Source: Demequina muriae
GTDB taxonomy: Bacteria > Actinomycetota > Actinomycetes > Actinomycetales > Demequinaceae
Reading direction: 5' to 3'
DNA: 64,000 bases
Assembly: GCF_030418295.1 (NCBI RefSeq)
Contig: NZ_JAUHQA010000001.1
Location: 930,001 to 994,000 of the forward strand
Shown: positions 28,179-38,927 of the stretch, piece after piece
Position numbering within the stretch: the stretch's first letter is position 1
Layout: each line of letters begins with the position of its first letter
Notes under the pieces: model-generated
Told to the model about the DNA's origin: nothing
Database searches by the model: none
What the model saw: only the letters and a program-made list of their open reading frames with translations
Program-made: the position numbers and the translations under genes

Positions 28179-29357
28179 ATGGCCGCAACCGGGGCGCCGT
28201 GGGCGCCAGCAGACATCGCGAGCGGCGAGCTGCCGCGCGCGACCGCTGCCTGGCGCCCCGGCGACCCGGTGGGCCGCCGCCAGTTCCTGGACATCGCCTC
28301 GCTTCCTCTCGAGGCCGATGCGCGGGGGGCGCTCGACGTGACGCTGGCCTACGAGACCTGGGGCGAGCTCAACGCCGCGCGCGACAACGCGGTCTACGTC
28401 GCGCATGCCTTCACGGGCGACAGCCACGTGCTCGGCCCTGCCGGGCCGGGACACGCCGGCCCCGGCTGGTGGCCAGGGCTCGTGGGCCCGGGACGGGCCA
28501 TCGACCCTGACCGGCACTTCATCGTCTCCGCCAATGTGGTGGGCGGGTGCCAGGGCACCACGGGACCCGCACACCCACACCCCGACGACGGCCACGCGTG
28601 GGGCTCGCGCTTTCCGTGGGTCACGGTGCGCGACATGGTCGGCGCGGAGGCACGGCTTGCCGATGCGCTGGGCATCGACCGCTGGCGTCTGGTGATCGGG
28701 CCGTCGCTCGGCGGGCTGCGGGCGCTCGAGTGGGCGGCCTCGTTTCCGGACCGCGTTCAGGGAATCGGCGTCATCGGCGCCACCGCCGCGACCACCGCGG
28801 ATCAGATCGCGTGGGGCTCCGCTCAGGCGCACGCCATCCGGCTGGACCCCGGCTTTCGCGGCGGCGACTACTACGACGTCGACGACGGCGCGGGGCCCCA
28901 CCGCGGTCTCGCCCTGGCGCGCGAGATCGCGCACACCACCTACCGAACGTCCGCCGAGCTCGACGCGCGGTTCGGTCGCACCGTCCAGCACGGCGATCCC
29001 TTGACGCCCGATGGCCAGTTCGCGGTGCAGAGCTACCTGGCCCACCACGGCACCAAGCTGGTCGGCAGGTTCGACGCGAACTCGTACCTGCGCATGATCC
29101 ACGCCGTGGACACCCACGACGTGGGGCGCGGTCGGGGCGGCGCCGCCCATGCGCTGTCGGCCTTCGCGGGCCAGGCGCTGGTGGTCGCGGTGGACTCCGA
29201 CCGCCTCTACCCCGTCGACGATGCGCGCCGCACCGCGGCGGCGCTCGGCAGGGACACCGCGGTCACCGTGCTCGAGGCCGCCAGCGGCCACGACAGCTTC
29301 TTGGCCGACTGGCCGGAGCTGGCGCAGGAGGTCGCCGCGTTCGAACGCGGGCTGTGA
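28179..29357 (+). CDS. metX: Homoserine O-acetyltransferase, second copy
   Basis: A paralogue (392 aa) of the first metX, with the same alpha/beta-hydrolase layout: LAYETWGELNAARDNAVYVAHAFTGDSHV, nucleophile Ser in GPSLGG (about 176), Asp in VDSDRLYP (about 339) and His in GHDSF (about 369). It starts 3 bp after the metY stop and is surely co-transcribed with it. Differences cluster near the active site (GPSLGGLRALEW versus GPSMGGMRAIEW). Homoserine acetylation is the default role; a related acyl acceptor, such as serine, cannot be excluded. Single metX genes are the norm. Confidence 0.85.
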   Translation: MAATGAPWAPADIASGELPRATAAWRPGDPVGRRQFLDIASLPLEADARGALDVTLAYETWGELNAARDNAVYVAHAFTGDSHVLGPAGPGHAGPGWWPGLVGPGRAIDPDRHFIVSANVVGGCQGTTGPAHPHPDDGHAWGSRFPWVTVRDMVGAEARLADALGIDRWRLVIGPSLGGLRALEWAASFPDRVQGIGVIGATAATTADQIAWGSAQAHAIRLDPGFRGGDYYDVDDGAGPHRGLALAREIAHTTYRTSAELDARFGRTVQHGDPLTPDGQFAVQSYLAHHGTKLVGRFDANSYLRMIHAVDTHDVGRGRGGAAHALSAFAGQALVVAVDSDRLYPVDDARRTAAALGRDTAVTVLEAASGHDSFLADWPELAQEVAAFERGL

Positions 29358-29408
29358 GCGGGTTCCGCACCCGGCAGTTCAGCGGGCCAGCGCCCGGCAG
29401 CCCACCGC

Positions 29409-30956
29409 TCAGTAGGCCCCGCGGCGGGCGACGACGGCGAACGCCGTGCGGAACAGGATCACCAGGTCTCCCGCGAGCGACCAGTTCTCCGTGTAATAGA
29501 GGTCGAGCCTGACGCTTTCCTCCCACGACAGATCGCTGCGACCCGAGACCTGCCACAGCCCGGTGATGCCGGGCTTCACGAGTTGACGGCGCGCGACGTC
29601 CGCGTCCCACGCATCGGCCTCACGGGACAGCGGCGGGCGAGGCCCCACCAGCGACATGTCGCCACGAATCACGTTGATGAGCTGCGGGAGCTCGTCGAGC
29701 GACAGGCGTCGCAGCATCGCGCCCACGCGGGTGATGCGGGGGTCGTCCTTCATCTTGAACGTGGCACCGTCCCCCTCATTAAGGTGGGCGATGTCGGCGA
29801 AGCGCTGCTCGGCGTCCGCATACATGGTGCGGAACTTGAGCATCTCGAACGGCGCGTGGTCGAGCCCCAGCCGCTGCTGACGGAACAGCACCGGGCCCGG
29901 GCTGTCGAGCCTGACCGCCAGCGCGATGATCGCCATCGGCACGGCCGCCACGAGGAGCAGAGCCACCGAGACGATCATGTCGAAGACCGTCTTGACGAAG
30001 TACTTGCGGCCCGAGAACTCCGGCGCGTCCACGTGCAGGAGCGGCAGTCCCTCGACCGGGCTCATCACCATCCGTGGTCCGGCGACATCGACGATCGCGG
30101 GCGCCACGATGAGTCCGATGTCCTGACCCTCGAGAGACCAGCCCAGCCGGCGCGACTCGGCGAGCGACATGTCGTCGTTGCCACACAGCACCACGAACTC
30201 CGCGCCGACGCTGCGGGCCTGAGCGACGGGATCGCGCAGCGGCCCGAGCAGCGGCACGCCGCGAATCTCGGCGCGGTCGGTGGGAGCGGCATGCGACGGC
30301 AGGCACGCGCCCACGACGTTGTAGCCAGCGCGGCGCGCGCGCTGCAGGCGCCGCACCATCTCGGACGCGGTCTCCTCATTGCCGACCACCAGCACCTGCG
30401 CCTGGAGCAGACCGCCGTCGCGCTGCGCGTGGATCCACAGCCGCCAGAGATACCGGTACCCGAGCAGCACCAAGGTGCCGAGCGGGACGGCCATGAGCAG
30501 GTACCCACGGGACAGCTGCCATTGGGTCAGGAACCCGAAAATCGCGATCGAGGCGAACACGAGCCACCCCGCGCGCACCACCCGGATGAACTCCTGAGGT
30601 CCGTGCCCGAGGATGCGGGCCTCACGGGAGTGCGTCCAGTGCAGGGCGACGATCCACAGCACGCCGATCGCGAGCGTCACGAACCAGTACGTGGGCGCGG
30701 ATGGTCCAGCCACGGGCTCGAGCAGGTCCGGTCCGAACCGCACGGCGTGTGCGCCGATCAGAACGAACGACACGACGAAGGCGTCGCTCCCCGCGAGCCG
30801 GCGCCCGTACTTGGCGGACCAGCCGTGGCGGCCGAGCATCGGCTCGGTCGAGGCAGGCTTCAGCGCCAGCTCCGCAGTGATCGGTCCCGCCTGCTCAGGC
30901 GCGGCCGCCCTCGGTTCGGACCGCACCGAGGTGACGCGGTCGTCGAGGTCGGTCAT
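29409..30956 (-). CDS. Polyprenyl glycosylphosphotransferase (WbaP/CpsE-type sugar transferase)
   Basis: This membrane enzyme moves a sugar-1-phosphate onto undecaprenyl phosphate to start a surface polysaccharide. The 515-residue chain has four N-terminal membrane helices (about 55-180), a nucleotide-binding-like central domain with VLVVGNEETASEM, a fifth helix (about 325-345) and the catalytic bacterial-transferase domain with SPGPVLFRQQRLG, FEMLKFRTMY, LDELPQLINVIRGDMSLVGPRPP and KPGITGLWQVSGRSDLSWEE. It overlaps the preceding secreted-protein gene by four bases (ATGA). The dTDP-rhamnose genes nearby suggest a rhamnose-containing product. Confidence 0.93.
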   Translation of the reverse strand: MTDLDDRVTSVRSEPRAAAPEQAGPITAELALKPASTEPMLGRHGWSAKYGRRLAGSDAFVVSFVLIGAHAVRFGPDLLEPVAGPSAPTYWFVTLAIGVLWIVALHWTHSREARILGHGPQEFIRVVRAGWLVFASIAIFGFLTQWQLSRGYLLMAVPLGTLVLLGYRYLWRLWIHAQRDGGLLQAQVLVVGNEETASEMVRRLQRARRAGYNVVGACLPSHAAPTDRAEIRGVPLLGPLRDPVAQARSVGAEFVVLCGNDDMSLAESRRLGWSLEGQDIGLIVAPAIVDVAGPRMVMSPVEGLPLLHVDAPEFSGRKYFVKTVFDMIVSVALLLVAAVPMAIIALAVRLDSPGPVLFRQQRLGLDHAPFEMLKFRTMYADAEQRFADIAHLNEGDGATFKMKDDPRITRVGAMLRRLSLDELPQLINVIRGDMSLVGPRPPLSREADAWDADVARRQLVKPGITGLWQVSGRSDLSWEESVRLDLYYTENWSLAGDLVILFRTAFAVVARRGAY

Positions 30957-31471
30957 GTCAATGCGCCTCGATACAGATCGACACGGCGGTTCTCCACGCC
31001 GCGCTTGCGCGCGCTGGCATAGACGACGATGGCGCCGACGGCGAGCGCCCCGAATGCGGTGCCTGCGACGGTGATGTTCGGCACGCCGAGCACCACAGGA
31101 TCGACCACCCCTGCCGCAGGCACGGAGACCACGGCGGAGGCGACCTCGGTGCCATCCACGAGGGCGAGCGCGATCACACGAGCTGCGCCATCGGGCACCG
31201 GCTCGGTGAACGTGGCGGTGGCGCCAGAGATCTGCTTGGAGGAGGCGACGGCCTCTTCGGCGCCGGCGGTGTCTTCGATGGCCAGGACCAGTGTCGCCTC
31301 AGCACCCTCGGGCCCAGTGACGGTGCAGGAGACCTGCGCCGGGGTACCGCCGCTCACGGATCCACAGACCAACGAATCGGTCTCCGCCCCTGCTGCTCCT
31401 GTGGAGAGTGCGACGCCCGCCGCAAGCCCCAGGCCGATCGATCCGATCAGAATGCGCGCTCGGTACCACAT
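30953..31471 (-). CDS. Secreted or membrane-anchored protein, co-translated with the sugar transferase
   Basis: The 172-residue product has a signal peptide (about 5-29, ending AGA), a ~95-residue Ala/Val/Thr-rich outer domain with a possible disulfide (two Cys near 36 and 49), a second membrane helix (about 128-152) and a short basic cytoplasmic tail. No LPXTG. I do not recognise a family. Its stop overlaps the sugar transferase start (ATGA), so the two are likely partners. Two CRP-like palindromes lie upstream. Confidence 0.7.
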   Translation of the reverse strand: MWYRARILIGSIGLGLAAGVALSTGAAGAETDSLVCGSVSGGTPAQVSCTVTGPEGAEATLVLAIEDTAGAEEAVASSKQISGATATFTEPVPDGAARVIALALVDGTEVASAVVSVPAAGVVDPVVLGVPNITVAGTAFGALAVGAIVVYASARKRGVENRRVDLYRGALT

Positions 31472-31535
31472 GTTTACCCCTCATCACCGACGTGAGTCCC
31501 GCCGCCAAGCGGTGGACCCTCACGCACTCCCTCAA

Positions 31536-31553
31536 CTGTGATGTATGTCACAG
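31536..31553. promoter_or_regulatory. CRP/GlxR-type operator
   Basis: CTGTGATGTATGTCACAG is a perfect TGTGA-N6-TCACA inverted repeat about 65 bp upstream of the secreted-protein start (31471). Next to it on the minus strand is TAGCGTCTGT, also found at the operator before the large secreted protein. Confidence 0.65.
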
Positions 31554-31705
31554 ACGCTACCACCGAGAGCTCTCGCTAGCGAGTGCTCGGGATGATTCGG
31601 CGAAGCGCCATCAACTGCGCCGAACATGGGAGGGGGCGCGACCGCATGGCGCGATCGCAACGTCCTCCCCTGACCGATCCCGCGAGGCTCAACGCCTCCG
31701 GAATC

Positions 31706-31727
31706 TCATGTGACATTCATCACATGA
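31706..31727. promoter_or_regulatory. CRP/GlxR-type operator with 8-bp arms
   Basis: TCATGTGA (31706-31713) and TCACATGA (31720-31727) are perfect arms around a 6-base spacer. The site is about 235 bp upstream of the secreted-protein gene and about 40 bp after the rfbD stop. The DNA between the two operators (31554-31705) holds overlapping palindromes CGAGAGCTCTCG and CTCGCTAGCGAG but no gene. Confidence 0.65.
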
Positions 31728-31765
31728 CCGTGACGCTAGCACGCGGAACCAGGGCGCGGAAGGGG

Positions 31766-32614
31766 TCAGACGAGAATCTCGGCGCTCGCCGTCTGCCAGC
31801 GTTCGCGCCACGGCCCGATGGGCGCGACGCCCGCGTAAACGAGCGCGTCGTGCGCCAAGACGGACCACGCGGGCCGCGTCGCCGGGCGCGGGAAGGCGTC
31901 CGATCCTACCGGCGTGAGCACCGCATCGAGGCCGGCCGAATCGAGCGCAGCACGCGCGAAATCGCACCACGTCGCCTGGCCGCTGGAGGTGGCGTGATAG
32001 ATGCCCGCGGGCGCATCGGCGCTCACCAGGTCGACGATGACTCGCGCGACATCGGCGGTCCACGTCGGCTGGCCGTGCTGGTCGTCGACCACGCTCACCG
32101 CGCCGCGGTCGCGCGCCAGCCCCACGATGGTGCGCGGGAAGCTTCGCCCATGCGCACCGTAGAGCCACGCGGTCCGCACGATCAGCGCATCGGCGCCCGT
32201 CTGCCGCACCAGCGCTTCGCCCTCCGCCTTGGTCCTGCCATAGGCGGAGGTCGGCGCCGTGGGCGCGGACTCCGGGTAGGGGGCGCGGGCGCGGCCGTCG
32301 AACACATAGTCGGTGGACACGTGCACCAGACGGACGCCCTCGTCGCGGCACGCCCGTGCCAACCGGCCCGCGGCCGTCGCGTTGACCGCACGCGCAGCGG
32401 GCTCGTCCGCTTCGGCATCATCCACGGCGGTGTACGCGGCGCAGTTCACCACGACGTCGCACCCACGGATCGCAGGGCCGATGTCGCCGTCGACGATGTC
32501 GAGATCCGCGCGCCCCCATGCCCGCACCGACTCCCCGCGGCGCTCGAGTTCCCGGACCACATCGCGGCCCAGCATGCCTGCGGCGCCGACCACGCCCCAC
32601 GTCTTCGCACTCAC
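31766..32614 (-). CDS. rfbD: dTDP-4-dehydrorhamnose reductase
   Basis: RmlD performs the last step of dTDP-L-rhamnose synthesis. The 282-residue extended SDR has GAAGMLGRDV (near 10-19), VVVNCAAYTAVDDAE, HVSTDYVFDG, the catalytic YGRTK and RTAWLYG. The GTG at 32614 is chosen; the frame from 32866 would overlap rfbC and is rejected. TACTCT ends 7 bases before the GTG, suggesting a leaderless mRNA. It is divergent from rfbC. Confidence 0.94.
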   Translation of the reverse strand: MSAKTWGVVGAAGMLGRDVVRELERRGESVRAWGRADLDIVDGDIGPAIRGCDVVVNCAAYTAVDDAEADEPAARAVNATAAGRLARACRDEGVRLVHVSTDYVFDGRARAPYPESAPTAPTSAYGRTKAEGEALVRQTGADALIVRTAWLYGAHGRSFPRTIVGLARDRGAVSVVDDQHGQPTWTADVARVIVDLVSADAPAGIYHATSSGQATWCDFARAALDSAGLDAVLTPVGSDAFPRPATRPAWSVLAHDALVYAGVAPIGPWRERWQTASAEILV

Positions 32615-32684
32615 ACTGGCGAGAGTAGCGCCACCGGCTACGCTGACCCCGAGGCCGAGGGGCCGCAGGCGACCGGGGGGCAGC

Positions 32685-34285
<1,601 letters not shown>

Positions 34286-34296
34286 CGAGGAGATCC

Positions 34297-35175
34297 ATGA
34301 AGGGCATCATCCTGGCGGGCGGCTCCGGCACCCGTCTGCACCCGATCACGCTCGGCGTCTCGAAGCAGCTGACGCCCGTGTACGACAAGCCGATGATCTA
34401 CTACCCCCTCTCGACGCTGATGCTCGCGGGGATCACGGACGTGCTGGTGATCACCACTCCGCATGACGCCGAGCAGTTCCGACGCCTGCTGGGCGACGGC
34501 TCGCAGTTCGGGATCTCCCTCACGTTCGCGACGCAGGACGCCCCCAACGGGCTCGCGCAGGCCTTCGTGATCGGCAAGGACTTCATCGGCGACGAGCCGG
34601 TGGCGCTGGTCCTCGGCGACAACATCTTCTACGGACCCGGCATGGGCCAGACCCTGACGCGCTTCTCCGACATCGACGGCGGGGCGATCTTCGCGTACCG
34701 GGTCACGGACCCGACCGCATATGGCGTGGTCGAGTTCGACGCTGCGGGCCGCGCGATCTCGCTCGAGGAGAAGCCCGCTCACCCGCGATCCACGTACGCC
34801 GTCCCCGGCCTGTACTTCTACGAGTCCGACGTCACCGAGGTCGCCGCCGGCCTCGCCCCGTCAGCGCGGGGCGAGTACGAGATCACGGACATCAACCGGC
34901 ACTACCTGGAGCAGGGGCGCCTCACGGTCGAGGTGCTCCCCCGCGGCACCGCATGGCTCGACACCGGCACGTTCGAGTCGCTGGTCGAGGCCGCCGAGTT
35001 CGTGCGCACGGTCCAGAATCGCCAGGGGCTGTCGATCGGCGCACCCGAGGAGGTCGCCTGGCGCCAGGGTCTGCTCACCGATGCCCAGCTCGCGGCGCGC
35101 GCCGAGCAGTTCGGCAAGTCGGGCTACGGCGCGTACCTGCTGGGGCTGCTCGAGGCGGAGCGCGACGAGCGGTAG
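34297..35175 (+). CDS. rfbA: Glucose-1-phosphate thymidylyltransferase
   Basis: RmlA forms dTDP-glucose, the first step of rhamnose activation. The 292-residue product begins [18 protein letters not shown], with [38 protein letters not shown] and WLDTGT. GAGGAG lies 6 bases before the ATG. It ends 9 bp from a convergent lipoprotein gene with no obvious terminator between. Confidence 0.97.
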   Translation: MKGIILAGGSGTRLHPITLGVSKQLTPVYDKPMIYYPLSTLMLAGITDVLVITTPHDAEQFRRLLGDGSQFGISLTFATQDAPNGLAQAFVIGKDFIGDEPVALVLGDNIFYGPGMGQTLTRFSDIDGGAIFAYRVTDPTAYGVVEFDAAGRAISLEEKPAHPRSTYAVPGLYFYESDVTEVAAGLAPSARGEYEITDINRHYLEQGRLTVEVLPRGTAWLDTGTFESLVEAAEFVRTVQNRQGLSIGAPEEVAWRQGLLTDAQLAARAEQFGKSGYGAYLLGLLEAERDER

Positions 35176-35184
35176 CCGCTTCAG

Positions 35185-35694
35185 TCAGCCGAGCGTCTCG
35201 GACTGTCCAGGTCCCTGGAACACGACGGAGCACGCCATCCCGGCGAGCGCCTCGCCCTGCTCGGCCGCGCGGTTCGAGTCCTCGAACGAGACGCCCACAC
35301 AGCCCACGCCCGCATGCGTGAAGCCCTCGTCCACCAGGTTGGGGTATTGGAGGTCGTCCTCCGCCCATGTCGACACCACCTGGCCGGCGGTCAGCTCGGA
35401 ACGCGACACGTTCTCACCCGCGTAGTCGAAGTCGCCACAGTCGGCGGGCAGGTCCTCGCGGGGAGCGGCGTCGGCGCCGGGCAGCGCAGCGGCACGATCG
35501 CGCGCGTGGCCCGCCATGCAGGAATCGTCCTGCAGCCGCGGCGCGCCCACGCCGATCCGCAGCGCGTTGATCTCGTCGAGCAGCTGCGCCTCGAACACGT
35601 CCGGCGCGGGCAGGTCGACGGGCTCGCGCATCGCGCACCCGGCGAGGGCCGATGCAATCACGAGGGCGCCCAGCACGGCGGCGGTGCGTCTCAT
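35185..35694 (-). CDS. CAP (SCP/PR1)-domain lipoprotein
   Basis: The product (169 aa) has a lipobox LAGC (Cys20) after a short signal peptide, so it is anchored on the outer face of the membrane. The rest is a small CAP domain: LLDEINALR, CMAGHARDRA, YAGENVS, VSTWAED and HAGVGCVGV. Bacterial CAP proteins are surface proteins of uncertain activity. Four extra Cys could form disulfides. The start overlaps the stop of the upstream dehydrogenase by four bases (ATGA). Confidence 0.85.
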   Translation of the reverse strand: MRRTAAVLGALVIASALAGCAMREPVDLPAPDVFEAQLLDEINALRIGVGAPRLQDDSCMAGHARDRAAALPGADAAPREDLPADCGDFDYAGENVSRSELTAGQVVSTWAEDDLQYPNLVDEGFTHAGVGCVGVSFEDSNRAAEQGEALAGMACSVVFQGPGQSETLG

Positions 35695-38600
35695 CGGTCC
35701 ACGCTCGTCACCGCGGCGCCGGACTCGAGGCGTTCCGCGAGCAGTTGCGCGAGGTGACGGCCCCGGACTCCCGCGAGGTCATCGGCCTGGGTGCGGCAGC
35801 TGACGCCGTCGGCGAGGTAGATGCTGCCCTCGGGGGCATCGCGCAGCGCGGGCAGCAGGGAGTTCTCGGCGACCTTGACGGACGTCTCATAGTGGCCCTT
35901 CTCGGTGCCCCAGTTGCCCGCGAGTCCGCAGCAGCCCGAGGCCTCCGTGATCGTGGCTCCGAGGTCGCGCATGAGCTCCCGGTCCGCGCCGAACCCGACC
36001 ACCGAGTACTGATGGCAATGAGGCTGGACCACCGCGGTGACGTCCGCGAGGCTCGGGGGCGTCCAGCCGTCCGCGGGCTTCACGGGGGCCCGGCCGGTCA
36101 GGACCTCAGCGAGGGTGAAGGTCTGCTTGGCGACCGCGTAGGCACGCGGGTCATCGGGTAGCAGCTCGAGCAGGTCCGAGCGGAGCGTGGCGATGCAGCT
36201 GGGCTCGACCCCGATGATCGGGATGCCGTTGATCGCGAAGGGACCGAGCACCGTGAGAAGGTCGCGCATACGGCGCCGCGCGCCGTCGAGCTGGCCGGTG
36301 CTGATCCAGGTGACGCCGCAGCAGGCCTGCTGACCGGGGATGATGACATCGAGGCCCGCGGCCTCGAGCACCTTCACTATTGCCGTGGGGACCTCGGGGT
36401 CAAGGCCGTCGGTGAAGCTGTCGGCCCACAGGACCACGAGCGTGCGGGTAGGGGCCGTGGGCGCGTCGGACGCGGCCCTGCCGCCTGTCTGTGCGACATC
36501 GAAAGCGGGCGAGCCCGTCCTCACGTGGCTGAGCGCATCGGCCGTGGTGCCCGCCAAGTCCGTGGGAACGTCGGTCGCCGACGAGGCGGATCCCTCCGCA
36601 CCGGGCTCAACCCCACGCCCGCCGTCCAGACTCGACATCGGGCCGACCCGAACCGCGTCCGTGCCTTCCCGAACCGCCATGTCGCTCCAGCCGGGTCCCA
36701 CGTCGTTCGGAATATCATCCGCCGAGGGGCGCCTGGACTTGGCCACGTCGCTTCGCCGGAAGGGGGTCGTCGCGAACACCGGCAGGTTGCGGCGCGTATC
36801 CATGCCTGCCGCGCCGACCGCGAACTTCTGGACCCAGGCCGGCCGCAGGATCGCGTTCACGAACCTGGGAGCGACTCCCACCACCCTGAGCCAGCGCGGC
36901 AGCCAGCCGATGCTGTAGTGAGTCAGGGGCCTCACTTTGTTCTTGTAGCTGCGATGCAGCACTTCCGCCTTGTACGCCGCCATGTCCACACCAGAGGGGC
37001 AGTCCGAGCTGCAGGCCTTGCAGCTGAGGCACAGGTCCAGACTCTCGCGCACTTCCGGAGCGGTGAGGCCGCCGATGAGCGTGCCGTTGATCGCGTCCTG
37101 CAGCACGCGCGCACGGCCTCGCGTCACGTCCTTCTCGTCGCCCGTCGCCGCATAGCTGGGGCACATGAAGCCAGAACCCGAACCGATCGCATCGGCGCGG
37201 CACTTGCCCACGCCGGTGCAGCGGTGGACAGCCTCGGTCAGGTCGCCGTGGTCGTGCGCGAATGCCAGTCCCCCGCTGCTGGGCGTGGTGCGGGGAGCGG
37301 CCGGTCGGCGCAGGTCCTGGTCCAGCGGCGCAGGGTCGACGATGATGCCCGGGTTCAGATGACCGCGGGGGTCGAACAGCGCCTTGACCTGACCGAACAG
37401 TGCGATCGCCTCGGGCGAATACATGGCCTTGAGCAGCTCACCGCGCGCCCGCCCATCCCCGTGCTCCCCCGACAGCGACCCGCCGTGGCTCGCGACCAGT
37501 GACGCGGCGTCCTCCATGAAGGCACGCAGCGGGCGACCGTCGTGCTGCAGCGGGATGTCGAGCCGCACGTGAATGCAGCCGTCACCGAAGTGGCCGAAGG
37601 GCTGGCCCGTCACGCCGTGGCTCTCCATCAGCGCATCGAACTCGCGCAGGTACGTTCCCAGACGCTCGGGCGGCACCGCGGCGTCCTCCCAGCCCGGCCA
37701 GCACTCCTTGTTGTCGGCGCTTCGCCCCGCGAGCCCGGCGCCGTCGGCGCGAATGGCCCAGAGCCGTGCCGCCTCACGCGGGTCCTCGAGCACGCGCACC
37801 GAATCCGTGCCCGCATCGGCCGTCAATCCGGCCAGGATCGCGCGCGCCTCGTCCTCGGTGTCGGCGCCCACCTCGATGAACAGCCAGCCCGCTCCCGGCG
37901 GCAGGTCGGGGATCGCCGCGGCGCCCTTGGCGAGCCGGATCCGGTCCACGAGGCGCGCGTCGAGGCCCTCGACGGCGTGGGGCCGGTGCTTCATGATCGG
38001 CACCACCGCGTCGGCGGCTGCCGGCATGTCCGCGTATCCCAGCGCCGCCGTCAGCCGGACGGGCGCGATCGGGACCAGCCGCACCGTCGCCTCGACCGTG
38101 GTCGCCAGCGTGCCCTCGGTGCCCACCAGGAATCGGGCCAGGTCGGCGCCGCTCTCGGGGAGCAGGTGCTCCAGGCTGTAGCCGCTCACCTGGCGGTCGA
38201 ACCGTCCGAACTCCGTGCGGACCAGCGCCATGTTCGCGCGCACGAGGTCGCTCAAGCCGGGGATCGCATCGGCCGTCTTGGGGCCCGCCGTGATCCGGCG
38301 CCCGTCCCCGGTGATCGCTTGCAGGCCGAGGACGTTCTGCGCCGTCTTGCCGTGCGCGACCGCGTGGGGGCCGCACGCGTTGTTGCCGATCATCCCGCCG
38401 AGCGTCGCGCGGTTGGTGGTCGACGGGTCGGGGCCGAACCGCAGGCCGTGGGGCGCCGCGACCTTCTGCAGCTCGGAGAGCACCACGCCGGGCTGGACCC
38501 GGGCCGAGCCATCCTCGGCGTCGACCTCGAGAATCCTGTTCAGGTGGCGGCTGACGTCGACGATCACGCCGGGCCCGATGCTGTTGCCGGCGACCGAGGT

Positions 38601-38828
38601 GCCGCCGCCGCGCATCGTGACGGGCGCATCGGCCGAACGGGCGGCATCCAAGGTCGCGGCGAGGTCGGCGTCGTCCCGGGGGAAGACCACCACGGCGGGC
38701 GGCACGCGATAGTTGGAGGCGTCGGAAGAGAACTCGGCGCGGCGGCGCGTGGAGTCATCCACCTCGCCGTCGATGTGTGCGCGCAGGTGAGCCGCGAGTT
38801 GCGTCGTTTCAGTCGCGGCTGCAGTCAC
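35691..38828 (-). CDS. Three-part FAD/Fe-S/CCG dehydrogenase (D-lactate/2-hydroxyacid type)
   Basis: The 1045-residue protein joins three modules often separate elsewhere: a VAO-type FAD domain (about 30-500; RGGGTSVAGNSIGPGVIVDVSRHLN, FGPDPSTTNRATLGGMIGNNACG, FGHFGDGCIHVR, SGEHGDGRARGELL), a ferredoxin-like 4Fe-4S domain (about 530-630; CTGVGKC, CLSCKACSSDCPSG) and a CCG domain (about 795-1040; QQACCGVTWI, SGCCGLAGNWG). D-lactate or another 2-hydroxyacid is the likely substrate, passing electrons to quinone. A ~95-residue low-complexity segment (about 695-790) separates the last two modules and is unusual. Confidence 0.85.
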   Translation of the reverse strand: MTAAATETTQLAAHLRAHIDGEVDDSTRRRAEFSSDASNYRVPPAVVVFPRDDADLAATLDAARSADAPVTMRGGGTSVAGNSIGPGVIVDVSRHLNRILEVDAEDGSARVQPGVVLSELQKVAAPHGLRFGPDPSTTNRATLGGMIGNNACGPHAVAHGKTAQNVLGLQAITGDGRRITAGPKTADAIPGLSDLVRANMALVRTEFGRFDRQVSGYSLEHLLPESGADLARFLVGTEGTLATTVEATVRLVPIAPVRLTAALGYADMPAAADAVVPIMKHRPHAVEGLDARLVDRIRLAKGAAAIPDLPPGAGWLFIEVGADTEDEARAILAGLTADAGTDSVRVLEDPREAARLWAIRADGAGLAGRSADNKECWPGWEDAAVPPERLGTYLREFDALMESHGVTGQPFGHFGDGCIHVRLDIPLQHDGRPLRAFMEDAASLVASHGGSLSGEHGDGRARGELLKAMYSPEAIALFGQVKALFDPRGHLNPGIIVDPAPLDQDLRRPAAPRTTPSSGGLAFAHDHGDLTEAVHRCTGVGKCRADAIGSGSGFMCPSYAATGDEKDVTRGRARVLQDAINGTLIGGLTAPEVRESLDLCLSCKACSSDCPSGVDMAAYKAEVLHRSYKNKVRPLTHYSIGWLPRWLRVVGVAPRFVNAILRPAWVQKFAVGAAGMDTRRNLPVFATTPFRRSDVAKSRRPSADDIPNDVGPGWSDMAVREGTDAVRVGPMSSLDGGRGVEPGAEGSASSATDVPTDLAGTTADALSHVRTGSPAFDVAQTGGRAASDAPTAPTRTLVVLWADSFTDGLDPEVPTAIVKVLEAAGLDVIIPGQQACCGVTWISTGQLDGARRRMRDLLTVLGPFAINGIPIIGVEPSCIATLRSDLLELLPDDPRAYAVAKQTFTLAEVLTGRAPVKPADGWTPPSLADVTAVVQPHCHQYSVVGFGADRELMRDLGATITEASGCCGLAGNWGTEKGHYETSVKVAENSLLPALRDAPEGSIYLADGVSCRTQADDLAGVRGRHLAQLLAERLESGAAVTSVDR

Positions 38829-38927
38829 GCCGTCATTGTTCCACGCGCGCCGAACGGTCCTGACGGCTACGCCAGGCGCGCACGCCCTCGAGAAGTGGTC
38901 GTCACGACAACGCAGGAGGAGACGCGG

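Noticed and set aside
26361-29291. A 976-codon minus-strand open frame opposite metY-metX
   Set aside because: High-GC antisense shadow: Arg/Ala/Gly/His-rich, no motifs, while both sense genes are unmistakable enzymes.
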